From positions 124,001 to 188,000 of the forward strand of contig CALUIR010000001.1 in assembly GCA_944320785.1 (NCBI GenBank): a DNA stretch of 64,000 bases, in the 5' to 3' direction. The notes under the pieces are model-generated. The model saw nothing but the letters and a program-made list of their open reading frames with translations. It had not been told where the DNA came from and searched no databases. A program made the position numbers and the translations under genes. Source of the DNA: an uncultured Bacteroidaceae bacterium. Its GTDB lineage: Bacteria; Bacteroidota; Bacteroidia; Bacteroidales; Bacteroidaceae. Of this stretch, positions 28,279 through 37,635 are shown one piece after another; the first letter of the stretch is position 1; the number at the start of each line of letters is the position of its first letter.

Positions 28279-29499
28279 TCAAAACAGGTACAGCACCGAC
28301 AGCACGCCCCGGTGGTTGCCCACGGAGCGGGAGGCGGCGACGCGCCCGTTGCCGAGATCCAAGGCCCCGTACCACGCCGCGCTGTACATGTACTCCGCGC
28401 CCACCTTCCAATGGGGAAGGTTGTAGGTGAGTTCCACGCCCCCGGCGGCCAGTTGGCCCACATCTGTGCCGGTGCCGTACAGTTCGCCGGAAGCCAGCGG
28501 CTTGCCCGTGCCGAGATTCTTCACGTAGCCGGCAAAGAGGCCCGGCCGCCAACGGCGGCCATATACCACGTTCGCCCACGTGGAGGAGTGACGCAGGGGA
28601 GCGTACTCCCGCTGCCCAGTGCGGGTGTCGATAGCCGTCACGCCGTAGCCGCCCAGCATGGAAGCCTGCGTCAGGTTGCTGGCGATCAACGTCTTGGCCG
28701 CCGCCATCCACAGGCCGCCGGCATATCTCACATGCGCCTCGCACGAGACGGAGGTCACCCGCTCGTCCACCTTGTAGGCACGGCCTTCCACCTCTGACTG
28801 CGTGCGCGGCACCAGCGACAACACCTCCACGCCCGCCCCGGCCAGCCATCTGCCCCGGCGGTAGTCCACGCCGGCATACGCCTCCGGCACGCAACTGTGC
28901 TTCAGGTAGTCGCGGCTCTTGCCGCCGGGGCCTGCCGAGAGGTACTGCGACTGCCACACAAGAGCCGCCGTGAGGCTCACGCCCTTCGCGCTGAAGCGGT
29001 AGCGCACCATCGGGGCGCGACTGAAGGGCTGGAAAGGGGCGCCCGTGGAGAGGTTCATCACCTGCGGCGCTACGTCGCCATAGAGCGGGTGCCACGTCTG
29101 CCCCACCAAGAGCGATGAGCCGGGCCAGTCCAGCTGCACATAAGCCTGCCGGACGCGCGGCAGGGAATAGTCGCTGCCTGAGCCACGGAAGTCGGCCTCT
29201 ATCTTGGCCGAGGTGCGGGCCTTGCCCACCTGCGGTCCCGCGAGGTCCACGCCCAAGCGGGTGTACAGCACGTAGAAGCTGCCGTTGGGCGTGGCGTTCA
29301 GGTCGCGCCCGCCGGCATCCGGCGCGATGTCTTTCGGGTACATGTAGAACAGGCCGTCCACCGTCTCCTCGTTGGCCCGCGAGTTGTAGAAAAGGTCGGC
29401 GCGCACCTGGCCGTAAAAGCGGAAGGCGAAGTCCTTCCCCCAGGCCGCCACCGCCGCAGCCGCCAAGAAGGCGGCCATCAGCACGAATCGTTTCCTCAT
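28279..29499 (-). CDS. Predicted outer-membrane beta-barrel (porin-like) protein
   Basis: 406 residues from the ATG at 29499. The signal peptide is MRKRFVLMAAFLAAAAVAAWG. The mature part alternates hydrophobic and polar residues with many aromatic girdle residues (FRFYGQVRADLFYNSRANE, VRQAYVQLDWPGSSLLVGQT) and ends LSVLYLF with a terminal Phe, as barrels do. It resembles DcaP-like or other porin families, but I cannot assign one. It probably channels small solutes and may work with the GH95 enzyme encoded behind it. Confidence 0.75.
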   Translation of the reverse strand: MRKRFVLMAAFLAAAAVAAWGKDFAFRFYGQVRADLFYNSRANEETVDGLFYMYPKDIAPDAGGRDLNATPNGSFYVLYTRLGVDLAGPQVGKARTSAKIEADFRGSGSDYSLPRVRQAYVQLDWPGSSLLVGQTWHPLYGDVAPQVMNLSTGAPFQPFSRAPMVRYRFSAKGVSLTAALVWQSQYLSAGPGGKSRDYLKHSCVPEAYAGVDYRRGRWLAGAGVEVLSLVPRTQSEVEGRAYKVDERVTSVSCEAHVRYAGGLWMAAAKTLIASNLTQASMLGGYGVTAIDTRTGQREYAPLRHSSTWANVVYGRRWRPGLFAGYVKNLGTGKPLASGELYGTGTDVGQLAAGGVELTYNLPHWKVGAEYMYSAAWYGALDLGNGRVAASRSVGNHRGVLSVLYLF

Positions 29500-29526
29500 A
29501 ACGTCTCCATTTGTGTTTACGGGGCG

Positions 29527-29534
29527 CAAAGATA
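29527..29534 (-). promoter_or_regulatory. -7 promoter box of the porin-GH95 operon
   Basis: Minus strand reads TATCTTTG, 27 bases upstream of the porin ATG. Confidence 0.55.
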
Positions 29535-29569
29535 GCACATCCCTGCCACATCGCCGCCGCCCGCCGGGC

Positions 29570-29608
29570 AAAAAACGCAAAAGGGGCGCAGCCCGCGCCG
29601 CGCCCCTT
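29570..29608 (-). terminator. Rho-independent terminator of the BspA-like gene
   Basis: Stem AAGGGGCGC (29581-29589) / GCGCCCCTT (29600-29608), followed on the minus strand by TTGCG and a six-T run (29575-29570). Confidence 0.75.
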
Positions 29609-29628
29609 CCATTTATCCGTAGGCAAGG

Positions 29629-30606
29629 TCAACGAGCCACCTTCAGCACTTGCCGCTGGCCGCCCTGTTCTATACCTATTATATATATGCCGCCGGGCAA
29701 GCCTGCGAGGGACAGCGAGGTGCAGTGCGCGGCATGCCGCACCTGCGCGCCGCTCTGCGCATATACCGTGATGGCGGCGGGGGCGGAGGTGGTGACGATG
29801 CCATCCGCATAGCGGGCGATGGGGGCATCCGCTGCCACGCTGCCGATGGCGGTGGAGGGAAGGTCGCCAAGGATGTGCTGGAACAGTTTCCATCCTTCGG
29901 CAACTTGGTAGTCTCCCAATGCATCGGATGGCATGTGGAGCATAGCTTCCGCATAGGTACGCTCATCGAAGGTGTCTGTCTCGATGCTTGGCGGCACGGC
30001 GGCATGGCAATAGACATCCGCCAGCGGGCAGTCATAGAACGCCCAGCCGCCGATGTACTGTAGCCCTTCGGGGAAGGTAACGTAGGCCAAGGCAACACAG
30101 TAAGAGAAAGCAGACTCGCCAATGGATTGCAGCCCTTCCGGCAGAGTGACGCTGGACAATGATGTGCCAATAAAAGCATGGCCGCCGATGGTTTGCAACC
30201 CTTCAGGGAAAGTAGCACTAGCCAAGGACGTGCAGTTATTGAAAGCATAGTCGCTGATGAATTTCAGCCCTTCAGGGAAGGTGGCACTAGCCAAGGTAGC
30301 GCAATCATAGAAAGCCCCTCGGCCGATGGTTTGCAGTCCTTCGGGCAGGGTGATGTTTTCAAGGCTCCTGCAGTATTCGAAAGCACTGCTGCCGATGCTG
30401 GTGACGGGATAGTCCGCCCCGTCGTATGCCACGGTGGCGGGGATAACGATGTCCACAGGGCTGCCCTCGTAGCCGCTGACGGACGCGGTCTGCCCGTCCG
30501 TGTGGATGGTGTACGTGATGCCGTCCAAGGTGACGGTCTGCGCCCGCAGGCTGCCGGCCAGCAAGAGGAACGCCGTGCCGGCGGATAAAAGTAATCGTTT
30601 CATCAT
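29629..30606 (-). CDS. BspA-type leucine-rich repeat surface protein with T9SS-like C terminus
   Basis: 325 residues with a signal peptide (MMKRLLLSAGTAFLLLAGSLRA). From about residue 60 to 190 there are tandem ~23-residue BspA/LRR_5 repeats of the form IGxxAFxxCxxLxxVTFPEGL, about five copies. The C terminus (ITVYAQSGAQVRH, SLAGLPGGIYIIGIEQ, QVLKVAR) fits a short T9SS type A sorting domain. BspA-like proteins in oral and gut Bacteroidota mediate adhesion or protein binding. Two adjacent ATG codons (30606, 30603) are equally possible starts. Confidence 0.85.
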   Translation of the reverse strand: MMKRLLLSAGTAFLLLAGSLRAQTVTLDGITYTIHTDGQTASVSGYEGSPVDIVIPATVAYDGADYPVTSIGSSAFEYCRSLENITLPEGLQTIGRGAFYDCATLASATFPEGLKFISDYAFNNCTSLASATFPEGLQTIGGHAFIGTSLSSVTLPEGLQSIGESAFSYCVALAYVTFPEGLQYIGGWAFYDCPLADVYCHAAVPPSIETDTFDERTYAEAMLHMPSDALGDYQVAEGWKLFQHILGDLPSTAIGSVAADAPIARYADGIVTTSAPAAITVYAQSGAQVRHAAHCTSLSLAGLPGGIYIIGIEQGGQRQVLKVAR

Positions 30607-30637
30607 GGTTGCATTGTTTGTGGCATGAACATGTCAG

Positions 30638-30668
30638 CAAAGGTAAGGATTCCGCATGGGAAAAGCAA
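30638..30668 (-). promoter_or_regulatory. Promoter of the BspA-like gene
   Basis: Minus strand shows TTGC (30668-30665), 19 bases, then TACCTTTG (30645-30638): a complete -33/-7 pair, with -7 box 31 bases before the start codon. Confidence 0.7.
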
Positions 30669-30739
30669 GCCTCCTGCGGGGAAATGCCCGCCCACCTTGC
30701 CTTGTATGAACTATTTAACATGACGCAGGCGGTTCGGAG

Positions 30740-30868
30740 ACCCATGCATGGGTGAGGCAGAGACCCATGCATGGGTGAGGCAGAGACCCACGCATGGGTG
30801 GCGAGGTGACCCACGCATGGGTGGAGGGGTGACCCACGCATGGGTGGAGGGGTGACCCACGCATGGGT
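30740..30868. repeat. Palindrome array B: six copies of a 14-bp palindrome, 23-bp period
   Basis: ACCCATGCATGGGT (two copies) then ACCCACGCATGGGT (four copies) start at 30740, 30763, 30786, 30809, 30832 and 30855, exactly 23 bases apart, with 9-bp spacers that are near-identical in pairs (GAGGCAGAG, GGAGGGGTG). The ATGCAT-centred core is unrelated to arrays A1-A3, but the period is the same. It sits in a 553-bp gap between the divergent BspA-like and lytic transglycosylase genes; nothing else but promoters is visible there. Confidence 0.92.
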
Positions 30869-31132
30869 AGCGTGATAGGGCATGCGTCCCCTCCCGCACC
30901 CCCTCCACAAGGGCCTGCAGGGCATGTTCCGCAGGGCGGCCTGAAGGAAAAGGCGGCGTGCGGACGGGCGGGAAAGGCAACGGGGCGGAGGCTCGGCGGG
31001 CTTCCTCCAGGGCGGGCGGCGGGGAATGCAGTGTATGAATCTATTACTACCCGAGATGGCATGAGACGCGACAAATCGCGCCTCTGCATTATTCGATGCC
31101 CATCCATTGCCCCAATAATCAAAAGAAATGCC

Positions 31133-31140
31133 TACATTTG
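31133..31140 (+). promoter_or_regulatory. -7 promoter box of the lytic transglycosylase gene
   Basis: TACATTTG, 19 bases upstream of the ATG at 31160; TTGC at 31107-31110 may be the -33 element (22-base gap). Confidence 0.6.
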
Positions 31141-31159
31141 CCCGCAAAACGTTACGAAC

Positions 31160-32140
31160 ATGAGAACAAAGAAACACCTCCGCAGCATCCCCGCCCTCGC
31201 CGCCGCCTTGGCCGCAGGGTGCGCCATCCCCTTCCTGATGGGCAACGCCAACCTCCCCCAAGATCCGCCGGAAGCGGCCCCCCGCCACAGCCTCGTGCAG
31301 ACGCCCGTCCTGCCCGCGCAGGTGTCGTTCGCCGGGCAGGCCGTGGACCTCGGCCGCTACGACCTGCGCGAACGCTTCGACCGCGAACTCACCGCCTTCT
31401 GCTACCTCCACTCCACCACCCTCCTCATCCTGAAGCGCGCCAACCGCTACTTCCCCGTCGTGGAACCCATCCTGCGGGAAAACGGCATCCCCGACGACTT
31501 CAAGTACCTGATGGCCATCGAGAGCAACCTCGACCTGCAAGCGCGCTCGCCGCGCGGGGCGGCCGGCCCCTGGCAGTTCATGGAGGCCACGGGGCGGCAG
31601 TTCGGCCTGGAGGTGAACCGCAACATCGACGAACGCTACCACCTGGAGAAGGCCACCCGCGCCGCCTGCAAGTACCTGCGCCAAGCCTACGGGAAATACC
31701 ACGACTGGGTGAGCGTGGCCGCCTCCTACAACGCGGGGCAGCACCGCATCTCCACCTCCCTCGCCAACCAAGGGGAGGACACGGCCCTCGACCTGTGGCT
31801 CAACAGCGAGACCTCGCGCTACATGTTCCGCATCCTGGCGCTGAAGACGGTCTTCACCCACCCCGCCCGCTACGGGTTCCGCCTCCGCGCCGAGAACCTC
31901 TACCCCCCGTTCCGATACCGCGACACCACGTTCCAGGTGGCCATCCCCGACCTCGTGGCCTTCGCCAAGGAGCAGGGCGTGAGCTACTACCAGCTGAAGG
32001 ATGCCAACCCTTGGCTGCGCGGCACGCACTTGGAGAACAAGAGCGGGCGCACCTACACGGTGAAGATACCGCTCCGCGAATCCGTGTGGTACGACCCCGC
32101 CCGCACCCCGGTGCATGACCCTGCCTGGGTGCAGCCGTGA
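31160..32140 (+). CDS. MltD-like lytic murein transglycosylase (GH23, SLT fold)
   Basis: 326 residues from the ATG at 31160 (MRTKKHLRSIPALAA). A hydrophobic export signal contains AAGC, possibly a lipobox. The SLT domain has the catalytic Glu in FKYLMAIESNLD near residue 117, SPRGAAGPWQFMEATG, and VAASYNAGQHRI. The C-terminal 70 residues (YYQLKDANPWLRG, SGRTYTVKIP) look like a LysM-type peptidoglycan-binding module. It cleaves the glycan backbone to 1,6-anhydro-muramyl ends in the periplasm. Unusually GC-rich coding sequence; converges on folD. Confidence 0.9.
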   Translation: MRTKKHLRSIPALAAALAAGCAIPFLMGNANLPQDPPEAAPRHSLVQTPVLPAQVSFAGQAVDLGRYDLRERFDRELTAFCYLHSTTLLILKRANRYFPVVEPILRENGIPDDFKYLMAIESNLDLQARSPRGAAGPWQFMEATGRQFGLEVNRNIDERYHLEKATRAACKYLRQAYGKYHDWVSVAASYNAGQHRISTSLANQGEDTALDLWLNSETSRYMFRILALKTVFTHPARYGFRLRAENLYPPFRYRDTTFQVAIPDLVAFAKEQGVSYYQLKDANPWLRGTHLENKSGRTYTVKIPLRESVWYDPARTPVHDPAWVQP

Positions 32141-32173
32141 CAGGGGCGGGATGCTTGCCGCCTGTACGCAAAA

Positions 32174-32211
32174 ACGAGGGATGCCGGGGAATTATCCCCG
32201 GCATCCCTCGT
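32174..32211. terminator. Bidirectional terminator between the transglycosylase and folD genes
   Basis: Perfect 17-bp stem ACGAGGGATGCCGGGGA / TCCCCGGCATCCCTCGT with an ATTA loop, midway between two convergent genes, with AAAA on one side and TTT on the other. Confidence 0.85.
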
Positions 32212-32233
32212 TTGCATTCCTCCACAGGGAAGA

Positions 32234-33115
32234 CTATCCGTAGATGGCCTTCTTGCCCGCCAGCAGGGTGTTCTTCATCAGCGACACGATGGTCATCGGC
32301 CCCACGCCGCCCGGCACGGGAGTGATGAAAGAACACTTCGGCGCCACCTCGTCGAACTTCACGTCGCCCGTCAACTTGAAGCCGGACTTGCGGGTAGCGT
32401 CCGGCACGCGGGTGGTCCCCACGTCAATCACCACCGCGCCCTCCTTCACCATATCGGCCTTCACGAAGTTGGGCTGCCCCATCGCCGCAATGATGATGTC
32501 GGCCTCGCGGCACTCCTTCACCAAGTCGCGGCTGCGGCTGTGGCAGACGGTCACCGTGGCATCGCCAGGACAAGCCTTCTGCATCATCAGCATGGCCATG
32601 GGCTTGCCCACGATGTTGCTACGCCCCAGCACCACGCACTTCTTGCCCTGCGTCTCGATGCGGTAGCGGCGCAAGAGTTCCATGATGCCGTTCGGGGTGG
32701 CGGAGATGTAGCAGGGCAAGCCGATGGACATCCGCCCCACGTTGATGGGATGGAAACCGTCCACGTCCTTGCGGTAGTCGATGGCCTCAATGACCTTCTG
32801 CTCGGAGATGTGCTTCGGCAACGGCAGCTGCACGATGAAGCCGTCCACGTCGGCATCCTCGTTCAACGCATGCACCTTGGCCAGCAGTTCCCCCTCGGTC
32901 ACGTTGTCCTCGAAGCGGATGAGGGTGGACTTGAACCCGCACGCCTCGCATGCCTTCACCTTGTTGGCCACATACGTCTCGCTTCCCCCGTCGTGACCCA
33001 CGAGGATGGCAGCCAAGTGGGGGCGCTTGCCCCCATCCTTCACAATAGCGGCCACCTCGGCGGCAATCTCTTGCTTCACCTGTTCCGCGATGGCCTTTCC
33101 GTCTATCAATTGCAT
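32234..33115 (-). CDS. folD: Bifunctional methylenetetrahydrofolate dehydrogenase/cyclohydrolase FolD
   Basis: 293 residues. It begins [17 protein letters not shown] and contains the catalytic-region motif [50 protein letters not shown], the NADP-site [16 protein letters not shown] and the C-terminal [10 protein letters not shown]. It interconverts 5,10-methylene- and 10-formyl-tetrahydrofolate. It lies 22 bases downstream of ffh and is probably cotranscribed with it. Confidence 0.97.
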   Translation of the reverse strand: MQLIDGKAIAEQVKQEIAAEVAAIVKDGGKRPHLAAILVGHDGGSETYVANKVKACEACGFKSTLIRFEDNVTEGELLAKVHALNEDADVDGFIVQLPLPKHISEQKVIEAIDYRKDVDGFHPINVGRMSIGLPCYISATPNGIMELLRRYRIETQGKKCVVLGRSNIVGKPMAMLMMQKACPGDATVTVCHSRSRDLVKECREADIIIAAMGQPNFVKADMVKEGAVVIDVGTTRVPDATRKSGFKLTGDVKFDEVAPKCSFITPVPGGVGPMTIVSLMKNTLLAGKKAIYG

Positions 33116-33137
33116 ATCTTCCTATTGTTTGTTATCG

Positions 33138-34460
33138 TTATCTCTTCATGCGGGGCATCATCTTCCCCATCTTGTTGCCGGTGACCATCTTCATCATCTT
33201 GCGAGTCTGGTCGAACTGCTTCAGCAGGCGGTTCACCTCCTGTATGTTCGTGCCGCTGCCCTTGGCAATGCGGTTGCGGCGACTCCCATTCAATATCTCC
33301 GGGTTGGTGCGCTCCTTGGGTGTCATGGAATTGATGATGGCCTCGATGCCCTTGAACGCGTTGTCGTCAATGTCCAAATCCTTGATGGCCTTGCCCACGC
33401 CGGGAATCATGGAAGCCAGTTCCTTCAGGTTGCCCATCTTCTTGATTTGCTGTATCTGCGCCATGAAGTCGTTGAAGTCGAACTGGTTCTTCGCAATCCG
33501 CTTCTGCAAACGTCTTGCCTCCTCTTCGTCGTACTGCTCTTGGGCGCGCTCCACCAAGGATACGATGTCGCCCATGCCCAATATGCGGTCGGCCATGCGC
33601 GCCGGATGGAACTGGTCCAAGGCATCCATCTTCTCTCCCGTGCCAATGAACTTGATGGGCTTGTTCACCACGGAACGGATGGAAAGGGCGGCACCGCCCC
33701 GGGTATCGCCGTCCAACTTAGTCAGCACCACGCCATCGAAGTCCAGACGGTCATTGAACTCCTTCGCCGTGTTCACCGCATCTTGGCCGGTCATGGCATC
33801 CACCACGAAAAGGATTTCATTCGGATGGATTCCCTCCTTTATTGCGGCAATCTCATTCATCATCTGCTCATCGATGGCCAAACGCCCCGCCGTATCCACA
33901 ATCACCAAGTCATACCCCTTTGCCTTGGCTTCCTTGATGGCGTTTTGGGCTATCTGCACGGGATCCTTGCTGTCCGGCTCGCTATAGACAGGCACCTCTA
34001 CTTGTCCGCCAATCACCTTCAATTGCTCAATGGCGGCCGGACGGTACACGTCACAGGCCACTAACAAAGGTTTCCTGTTGCGCTTGGCCTTCAGCATCCG
34101 GGCCAGCTTGCCGGAGAAGGTGGTCTTACCTGAACCTTGCAGGCCGGACATCAATATCACAGAAGGGTTCTCCGACAAATCAATGTCCGCCGTCTCGCCT
34201 CCCATGAGCATGGCCAGTTCGTCATGCACGATTTTCACCATCAACTGGCTAGGCTTCACGGCAGTCAGCACATTCTGCCCAAGAGCTTTCTCCTTGACGG
34301 TATCCGTGAATGACTTTGCCACTTTGTAGTTCACGTCAGCATCCAAAAGTGCCTTGCGCACGTCCTTCAAGGTCTCTGCCACGTTGATTTCGGTGATTTT
34401 CCCTTCACCTTTCAATATCTTAAACGACCGTTCTAATCTCTCGCTTAAATTATCAAACAT
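33138..34460 (-). CDS. ffh: Signal recognition particle protein Ffh (SRP54)
   Basis: 440 residues. The N domain is followed by a SIMIBI GTPase: G1 [15 protein letters not shown] near residue 107, [27 protein letters not shown] and [14 protein letters not shown] methionine-rich M domain begins near residue 320 and ends [14 protein letters not shown]. It targets membrane proteins to the translocon with 4.5S RNA, whose gene is not in this window. It has its own consensus promoter. Confidence 0.98.
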   Translation of the reverse strand: MFDNLSERLERSFKILKGEGKITEINVAETLKDVRKALLDADVNYKVAKSFTDTVKEKALGQNVLTAVKPSQLMVKIVHDELAMLMGGETADIDLSENPSVILMSGLQGSGKTTFSGKLARMLKAKRNRKPLLVACDVYRPAAIEQLKVIGGQVEVPVYSEPDSKDPVQIAQNAIKEAKAKGYDLVIVDTAGRLAIDEQMMNEIAAIKEGIHPNEILFVVDAMTGQDAVNTAKEFNDRLDFDGVVLTKLDGDTRGGAALSIRSVVNKPIKFIGTGEKMDALDQFHPARMADRILGMGDIVSLVERAQEQYDEEEARRLQKRIAKNQFDFNDFMAQIQQIKKMGNLKELASMIPGVGKAIKDLDIDDNAFKGIEAIINSMTPKERTNPEILNGSRRNRIAKGSGTNIQEVNRLLKQFDQTRKMMKMVTGNKMGKMMPRMKR

Positions 34461-34497
34461 ATCTTTCGGATTAAGTTATAGTTCCTTGTTGAGGCTG

Positions 34498-34529
34498 CAA
34501 AAGTATAAAAATAGATTGAATGAACCAAA
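34498..34529 (-). promoter_or_regulatory. Consensus promoter of the ffh-folD operon
   Basis: Minus strand shows TTTG (34529-34526), 20 bases, then TACTTTTG (34505-34498), a full match to the Bacteroidota TTTG/TAnnTTTG promoter. A 7-bp inverted repeat, GTTCAAA/TTTGAAC at 34570-34588, separates it from the end of the ABC exporter gene. Confidence 0.75.
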
Positions 34530-34593
34530 AAGGCATTGATTTATATTCCCTTACCTAAAGCATATCCACGTTCAAACGGCATTTGAACCTCAT

Positions 34594-36231
34594 TTAAAGG
34601 TGAATCACTTCATCACATGCCTCCACTACCCCGGCATGATGGGTGACAAACACCACCGTCTGCCCCGAACAACACTTACGTAGATTGGCCATCAGCCTAC
34701 GTTCCGTATGCACATCCAACGCTGAGGTCGCCTCATCGAAAAGCAACACCCGCCCACGGCACATCAACGCCCTAGCGATGGCAATACGCTGCATCTGCCC
34801 CTCTGACAATCCGCCGCCCGCTTCTTCCAACACCGTATCCAAACCGTCTCTCCACTCCAGCACGAAACCTGCCTCCGCCACCCGAAGCATGTCCGCCATC
34901 TCTGCATCCGTTGCCTGAGGATTGCCCATCCACAGATTCTCACGGACAGTGCCGCTGAACAGGGCATCGCCTTGCTGCACATACACAAAATTGCCCCTTG
35001 TGAGCGGTGACACCGCCACCACGCCGTGAGCATCGCACAAAGAAACACTCCCCGAATCCGGCGGCACCAAAGCCAGAAGCAAGCGAACCAACGTGGTCTT
35101 GCCCACACCACTCTCTCCCACCACGGCAGTAAAACGGCCTGCCGCAAAACAAGCATTAAAGCTACTAAACACCTCCGTGCCACCTGGATAAGAAAAAGAC
35201 ACCGCACGGAATCGGATGGATGGAGCCTCCTTCAGCAAAATAGGCGAGCCACTTTCCTCCTCCGGCAACGCCTCCAATTCTTGCAAACGTTCTATAGCGG
35301 TATAAGCCGTGACGAACGAAGGGAATAAAGACACCAAATCAAAAGCCGGGCGCTGGATATAGCCCACCAATTGCAGGAAAGCCGCCATCGCACCAAAAGA
35401 AATCTCACCCATACCCAAGCGATAAGCTCCCCATACAAAGACCAGCAAATAACCTCCGCCGAAACCCACAGAAAGCATCATCCTTGAAGCAGCAGACAAA
35501 CGGACACGCTTCCTTACATGGCACCTCAACCCGTCCTGCAGCTTTCGGAGAATCTTCATCCTGTCATCCACCCGCCCCAAAGCTTTCACGAACGCATGGT
35601 GCTGCAAATTCTCTTGCATGGCAGATTGGATCCGGCTCTCCTCCTCACGTACGGCACGGACATGGCGGTGCATCCGTCCTGCATACCATCTGCCACCTGC
35701 CAGACATACAACCATCAACACCAAAAGCCACCAAGCAAGAGCCGCATCAAGGCTGCACAAATAAACAAATGACAACAGGAACTGCAACGAGACAATCCCC
35801 ACATCAGGAAGTACCACGGAAGCGAAGCGAGCCACATCCTCCACATCCCGGTTTGCCCTGCCCAATAAATCACCGGTATGATAACGGTTCAAGTTCCACC
35901 AACGGCAACGAAGCAAATGCGCGTAAAACCTATTACGAAGGCTTACTTTCATCTCAAAAGGCAACATCCCGCTCTGCCAATCACCCATAGAAGCAAAAGC
36001 CAGACGACCCACGATGAATCCCGACATCACCAAAGCCGCCTGTTTGAAAGAACCGTCCTGCGCCCCTGTCGCAATATCAACCATCCATTTGGAGGCCATC
36101 ACAAAGCCTAAGCTGCATGCTATCTCCAGTCCACCTGCCAGACCGCTGAACAGCACCTTCCATCTCAGCCCTTGCATAGCATCGGAAAGCCACTGCCCTT
36201 TCAAATACAAAACCTTTAACCTGCTTGCCAT
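34594..36231 (-). CDS. ABC exporter, fused permease and ATPase (RiPP-like operon)
   Basis: 545 residues: six transmembrane helices over the first ~310 residues, then a nucleotide-binding domain with Walker A VGESGVGKTT, Q-loop YVQQGDALFSG, signature LSEGQMQR, Walker B LLFDEATSALD and H-loop VTHHAG. A type IV exporter half-transporter without an N-terminal C39 peptidase, so any leader removal must be done by another protein. It is the last gene of a five-gene minus-strand operon with only 4 bases to the nucleotidyltransferase gene. The cargo is unknown; a modified peptide is the favoured inference. Confidence 0.93.
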   Translation of the reverse strand: MASRLKVLYLKGQWLSDAMQGLRWKVLFSGLAGGLEIACSLGFVMASKWMVDIATGAQDGSFKQAALVMSGFIVGRLAFASMGDWQSGMLPFEMKVSLRNRFYAHLLRCRWWNLNRYHTGDLLGRANRDVEDVARFASVVLPDVGIVSLQFLLSFVYLCSLDAALAWWLLVLMVVCLAGGRWYAGRMHRHVRAVREEESRIQSAMQENLQHHAFVKALGRVDDRMKILRKLQDGLRCHVRKRVRLSAASRMMLSVGFGGGYLLVFVWGAYRLGMGEISFGAMAAFLQLVGYIQRPAFDLVSLFPSFVTAYTAIERLQELEALPEEESGSPILLKEAPSIRFRAVSFSYPGGTEVFSSFNACFAAGRFTAVVGESGVGKTTLVRLLLALVPPDSGSVSLCDAHGVVAVSPLTRGNFVYVQQGDALFSGTVRENLWMGNPQATDAEMADMLRVAEAGFVLEWRDGLDTVLEEAGGGLSEGQMQRIAIARALMCRGRVLLFDEATSALDVHTERRLMANLRKCCSGQTVVFVTHHAGVVEACDEVIHL

Positions 36232-36235
36232 TTTG

Positions 36236-37339
36236 TCAATCCAATCCTCTCAATTTCTTCAACATGAAATTCAACACCCGCCAATATGGATACGAACTCA
36301 CCAATGCCGGGCAAAAACCCTTCATCCCGTCGCACCGCTTCCTGATACGAAAGAAATTACGCCACACCGTCCTCCATCCCCCGGCAGCTTCGCCATAGGA
36401 ACGTTTCTTCCCCCAATTCCCTCCTTCCAACATGTCGGCAAAGAAAGCGTCTCCCCTCCCGGCCGCCTCCTCAAGGCCGGCATGGACATAAACGGAAGGC
36501 AACCCCAAATAGCGCACAGCAATGTAGCCGAACACTTTATAAGCATCCTCTATCCCCAAACGGCGCAAATCCCGTTGCAAACAGGCTGTGTCTATCTCAT
36601 CCGCACATTCCCGCAGCACGACTGCCCAGTCCATGACCTGCCGCAAGGCCACTCCGTCGGGAATAAAATGGAGCAGGATATGCACCAGCAGGTACACGGC
36701 ATTGAACTGCCCCGGCGGGCATTGCACCTCCATGCCGCCAAACGGCACCCGCGCTTCCTTGCCTGGCAAGTGCTGCCTCACCCAAGCCTGCAAACGCCAG
36801 TCGTACAAGGGGTGATAGAAACAGGCAGCCCGGCGATGGTTCTCCACCTCTACGTCTTGATAGAGGTAACTCAAATGCTTCTCCCCCTCAGTTGCCATCT
36901 TGATGCCCTGCGTCCGGGAGAGCAAGACCTTGGCTTTCCGGTAATCACGCCCCAAGAACAAATCAATGTCACCGCACTGCCGGTGCGACGGGCAGGGATA
37001 AAAACGTGCCACCCCCCGGCCTTTCAGCAACACCGGGCGGATGCCCTCCCCGGCATACAAGGAAAGCAACGATGCCAAAGCGGCATCGGCCCGTCGGTTG
37101 GCCCGCTCCGTCTGCAACACAAAGGCATACCACTTCAAGATCATCTCCTGCGGCGGGCGGCAGTCTTCCGGCAACATCTCTAACCCGTCGAACGCAATGC
37201 CGGCCACTGCCTGTTCCTTGGAGAGCCGGAACAGTCCGCCCCAAGCGACCTTCCGCCCACGGAACAAAGCGGCATCCACCGGCATTTTCCACAATCCGGC
37301 CCGAAGCAAAGCCAAGAAACATTTCACGTCCGCTTCCAT
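36236..37339 (-). CDS. Nucleotidyltransferase family protein (NTP_transf_5-like)
   Basis: 367 residues. The signature LLKGRGVARFYPCPSHRQCGDIDLFLG near residue 105-130 contains the G-G-hxDxD-type metal site (GDIDLFL) of the polymerase-beta superfamily, in the form typical of uncharacterised nucleotidyltransferases (PF14907). Members occur in lasso-peptide and other RiPP clusters with HPr-kinase-like and PqqD-like proteins. It could nucleotidylate a peptide, a protein or a small substrate; nothing in the sequence decides. It lies 9 bases from the PqqD-like gene and 4 from the ABC exporter gene. Confidence 0.85.
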   Translation of the reverse strand: MEADVKCFLALLRAGLWKMPVDAALFRGRKVAWGGLFRLSKEQAVAGIAFDGLEMLPEDCRPPQEMILKWYAFVLQTERANRRADAALASLLSLYAGEGIRPVLLKGRGVARFYPCPSHRQCGDIDLFLGRDYRKAKVLLSRTQGIKMATEGEKHLSYLYQDVEVENHRRAACFYHPLYDWRLQAWVRQHLPGKEARVPFGGMEVQCPPGQFNAVYLLVHILLHFIPDGVALRQVMDWAVVLRECADEIDTACLQRDLRRLGIEDAYKVFGYIAVRYLGLPSVYVHAGLEEAAGRGDAFFADMLEGGNWGKKRSYGEAAGGWRTVWRNFFRIRKRCDGMKGFCPALVSSYPYWRVLNFMLKKLRGLD

Positions 37340-37348
37340 TCGCTTCCC

Positions 37349-37621
37349 CTATTCCTCCTGCACAAGGCCTGATTCCCGCCAAGCCGCCAACAATCCTTCC
37401 GCATCACGGAGTGCCGTGGCCGCGTCCACTTCATAACGTCCCTCCAACAATGCCGCCAAGGTGGAGGCATCAAACGGGATGCCCTTCACCTGCTGCCACA
37501 GCCAGGCCGCGCTTTCATTCAAGGCGACCAGCTTGTTGAAATCCACTTCTCCCGCCCCGCAGGCCATGACGGCCTTGACACCGCAAATGTCCCGCAACAC
37601 AAATCCTTCCTTTATTCTCAT
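37349..37621 (-). CDS. PqqD-like RiPP recognition element protein
   Basis: 90 residues from the ATG at 37621 (MRIKEGFVLRDICG). It matches stand-alone PqqD-family proteins: N-terminal beta hairpin (FVLRDICGVKAVMACG), then FNKLVALNESAAWLWQQVKG and a helical C terminus with DAEGLLAAWRESGLV. Such proteins fold as a winged-helix RRE that binds the leader of a ribosomally made peptide and presents it to modifying enzymes. This is the strongest sign that the operon handles a peptide. The longer upstream extension overlaps the preceding gene and is discarded. Confidence 0.85.
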   Translation of the reverse strand: MRIKEGFVLRDICGVKAVMACGAGEVDFNKLVALNESAAWLWQQVKGIPFDASTLAALLEGRYEVDAATALRDAEGLLAAWRESGLVQEE

Positions 37622-37635
37622 TCCCAAAACTTTTA

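Noticed and set aside
28241-29893. 550-codon minus-strand ORF overlapping the barrel gene
   Set aside because: Gly/Arg/Ala-rich shadow frame crossing a terminator and a promoter; the barrel frame has a signal peptide and coherent fold pattern.
30740-30868. Palindrome arrays as CRISPR
   Set aside because: Repeats are 14-19 bp and palindromic, spacers only 2-9 bp and partly identical, and no cas genes are present.
32174-32211. Long perfect hairpin as a mobile-element end
   Set aside because: Its location midway between convergent genes and the A/T flanks are what a bidirectional terminator shows; no target duplication seen.
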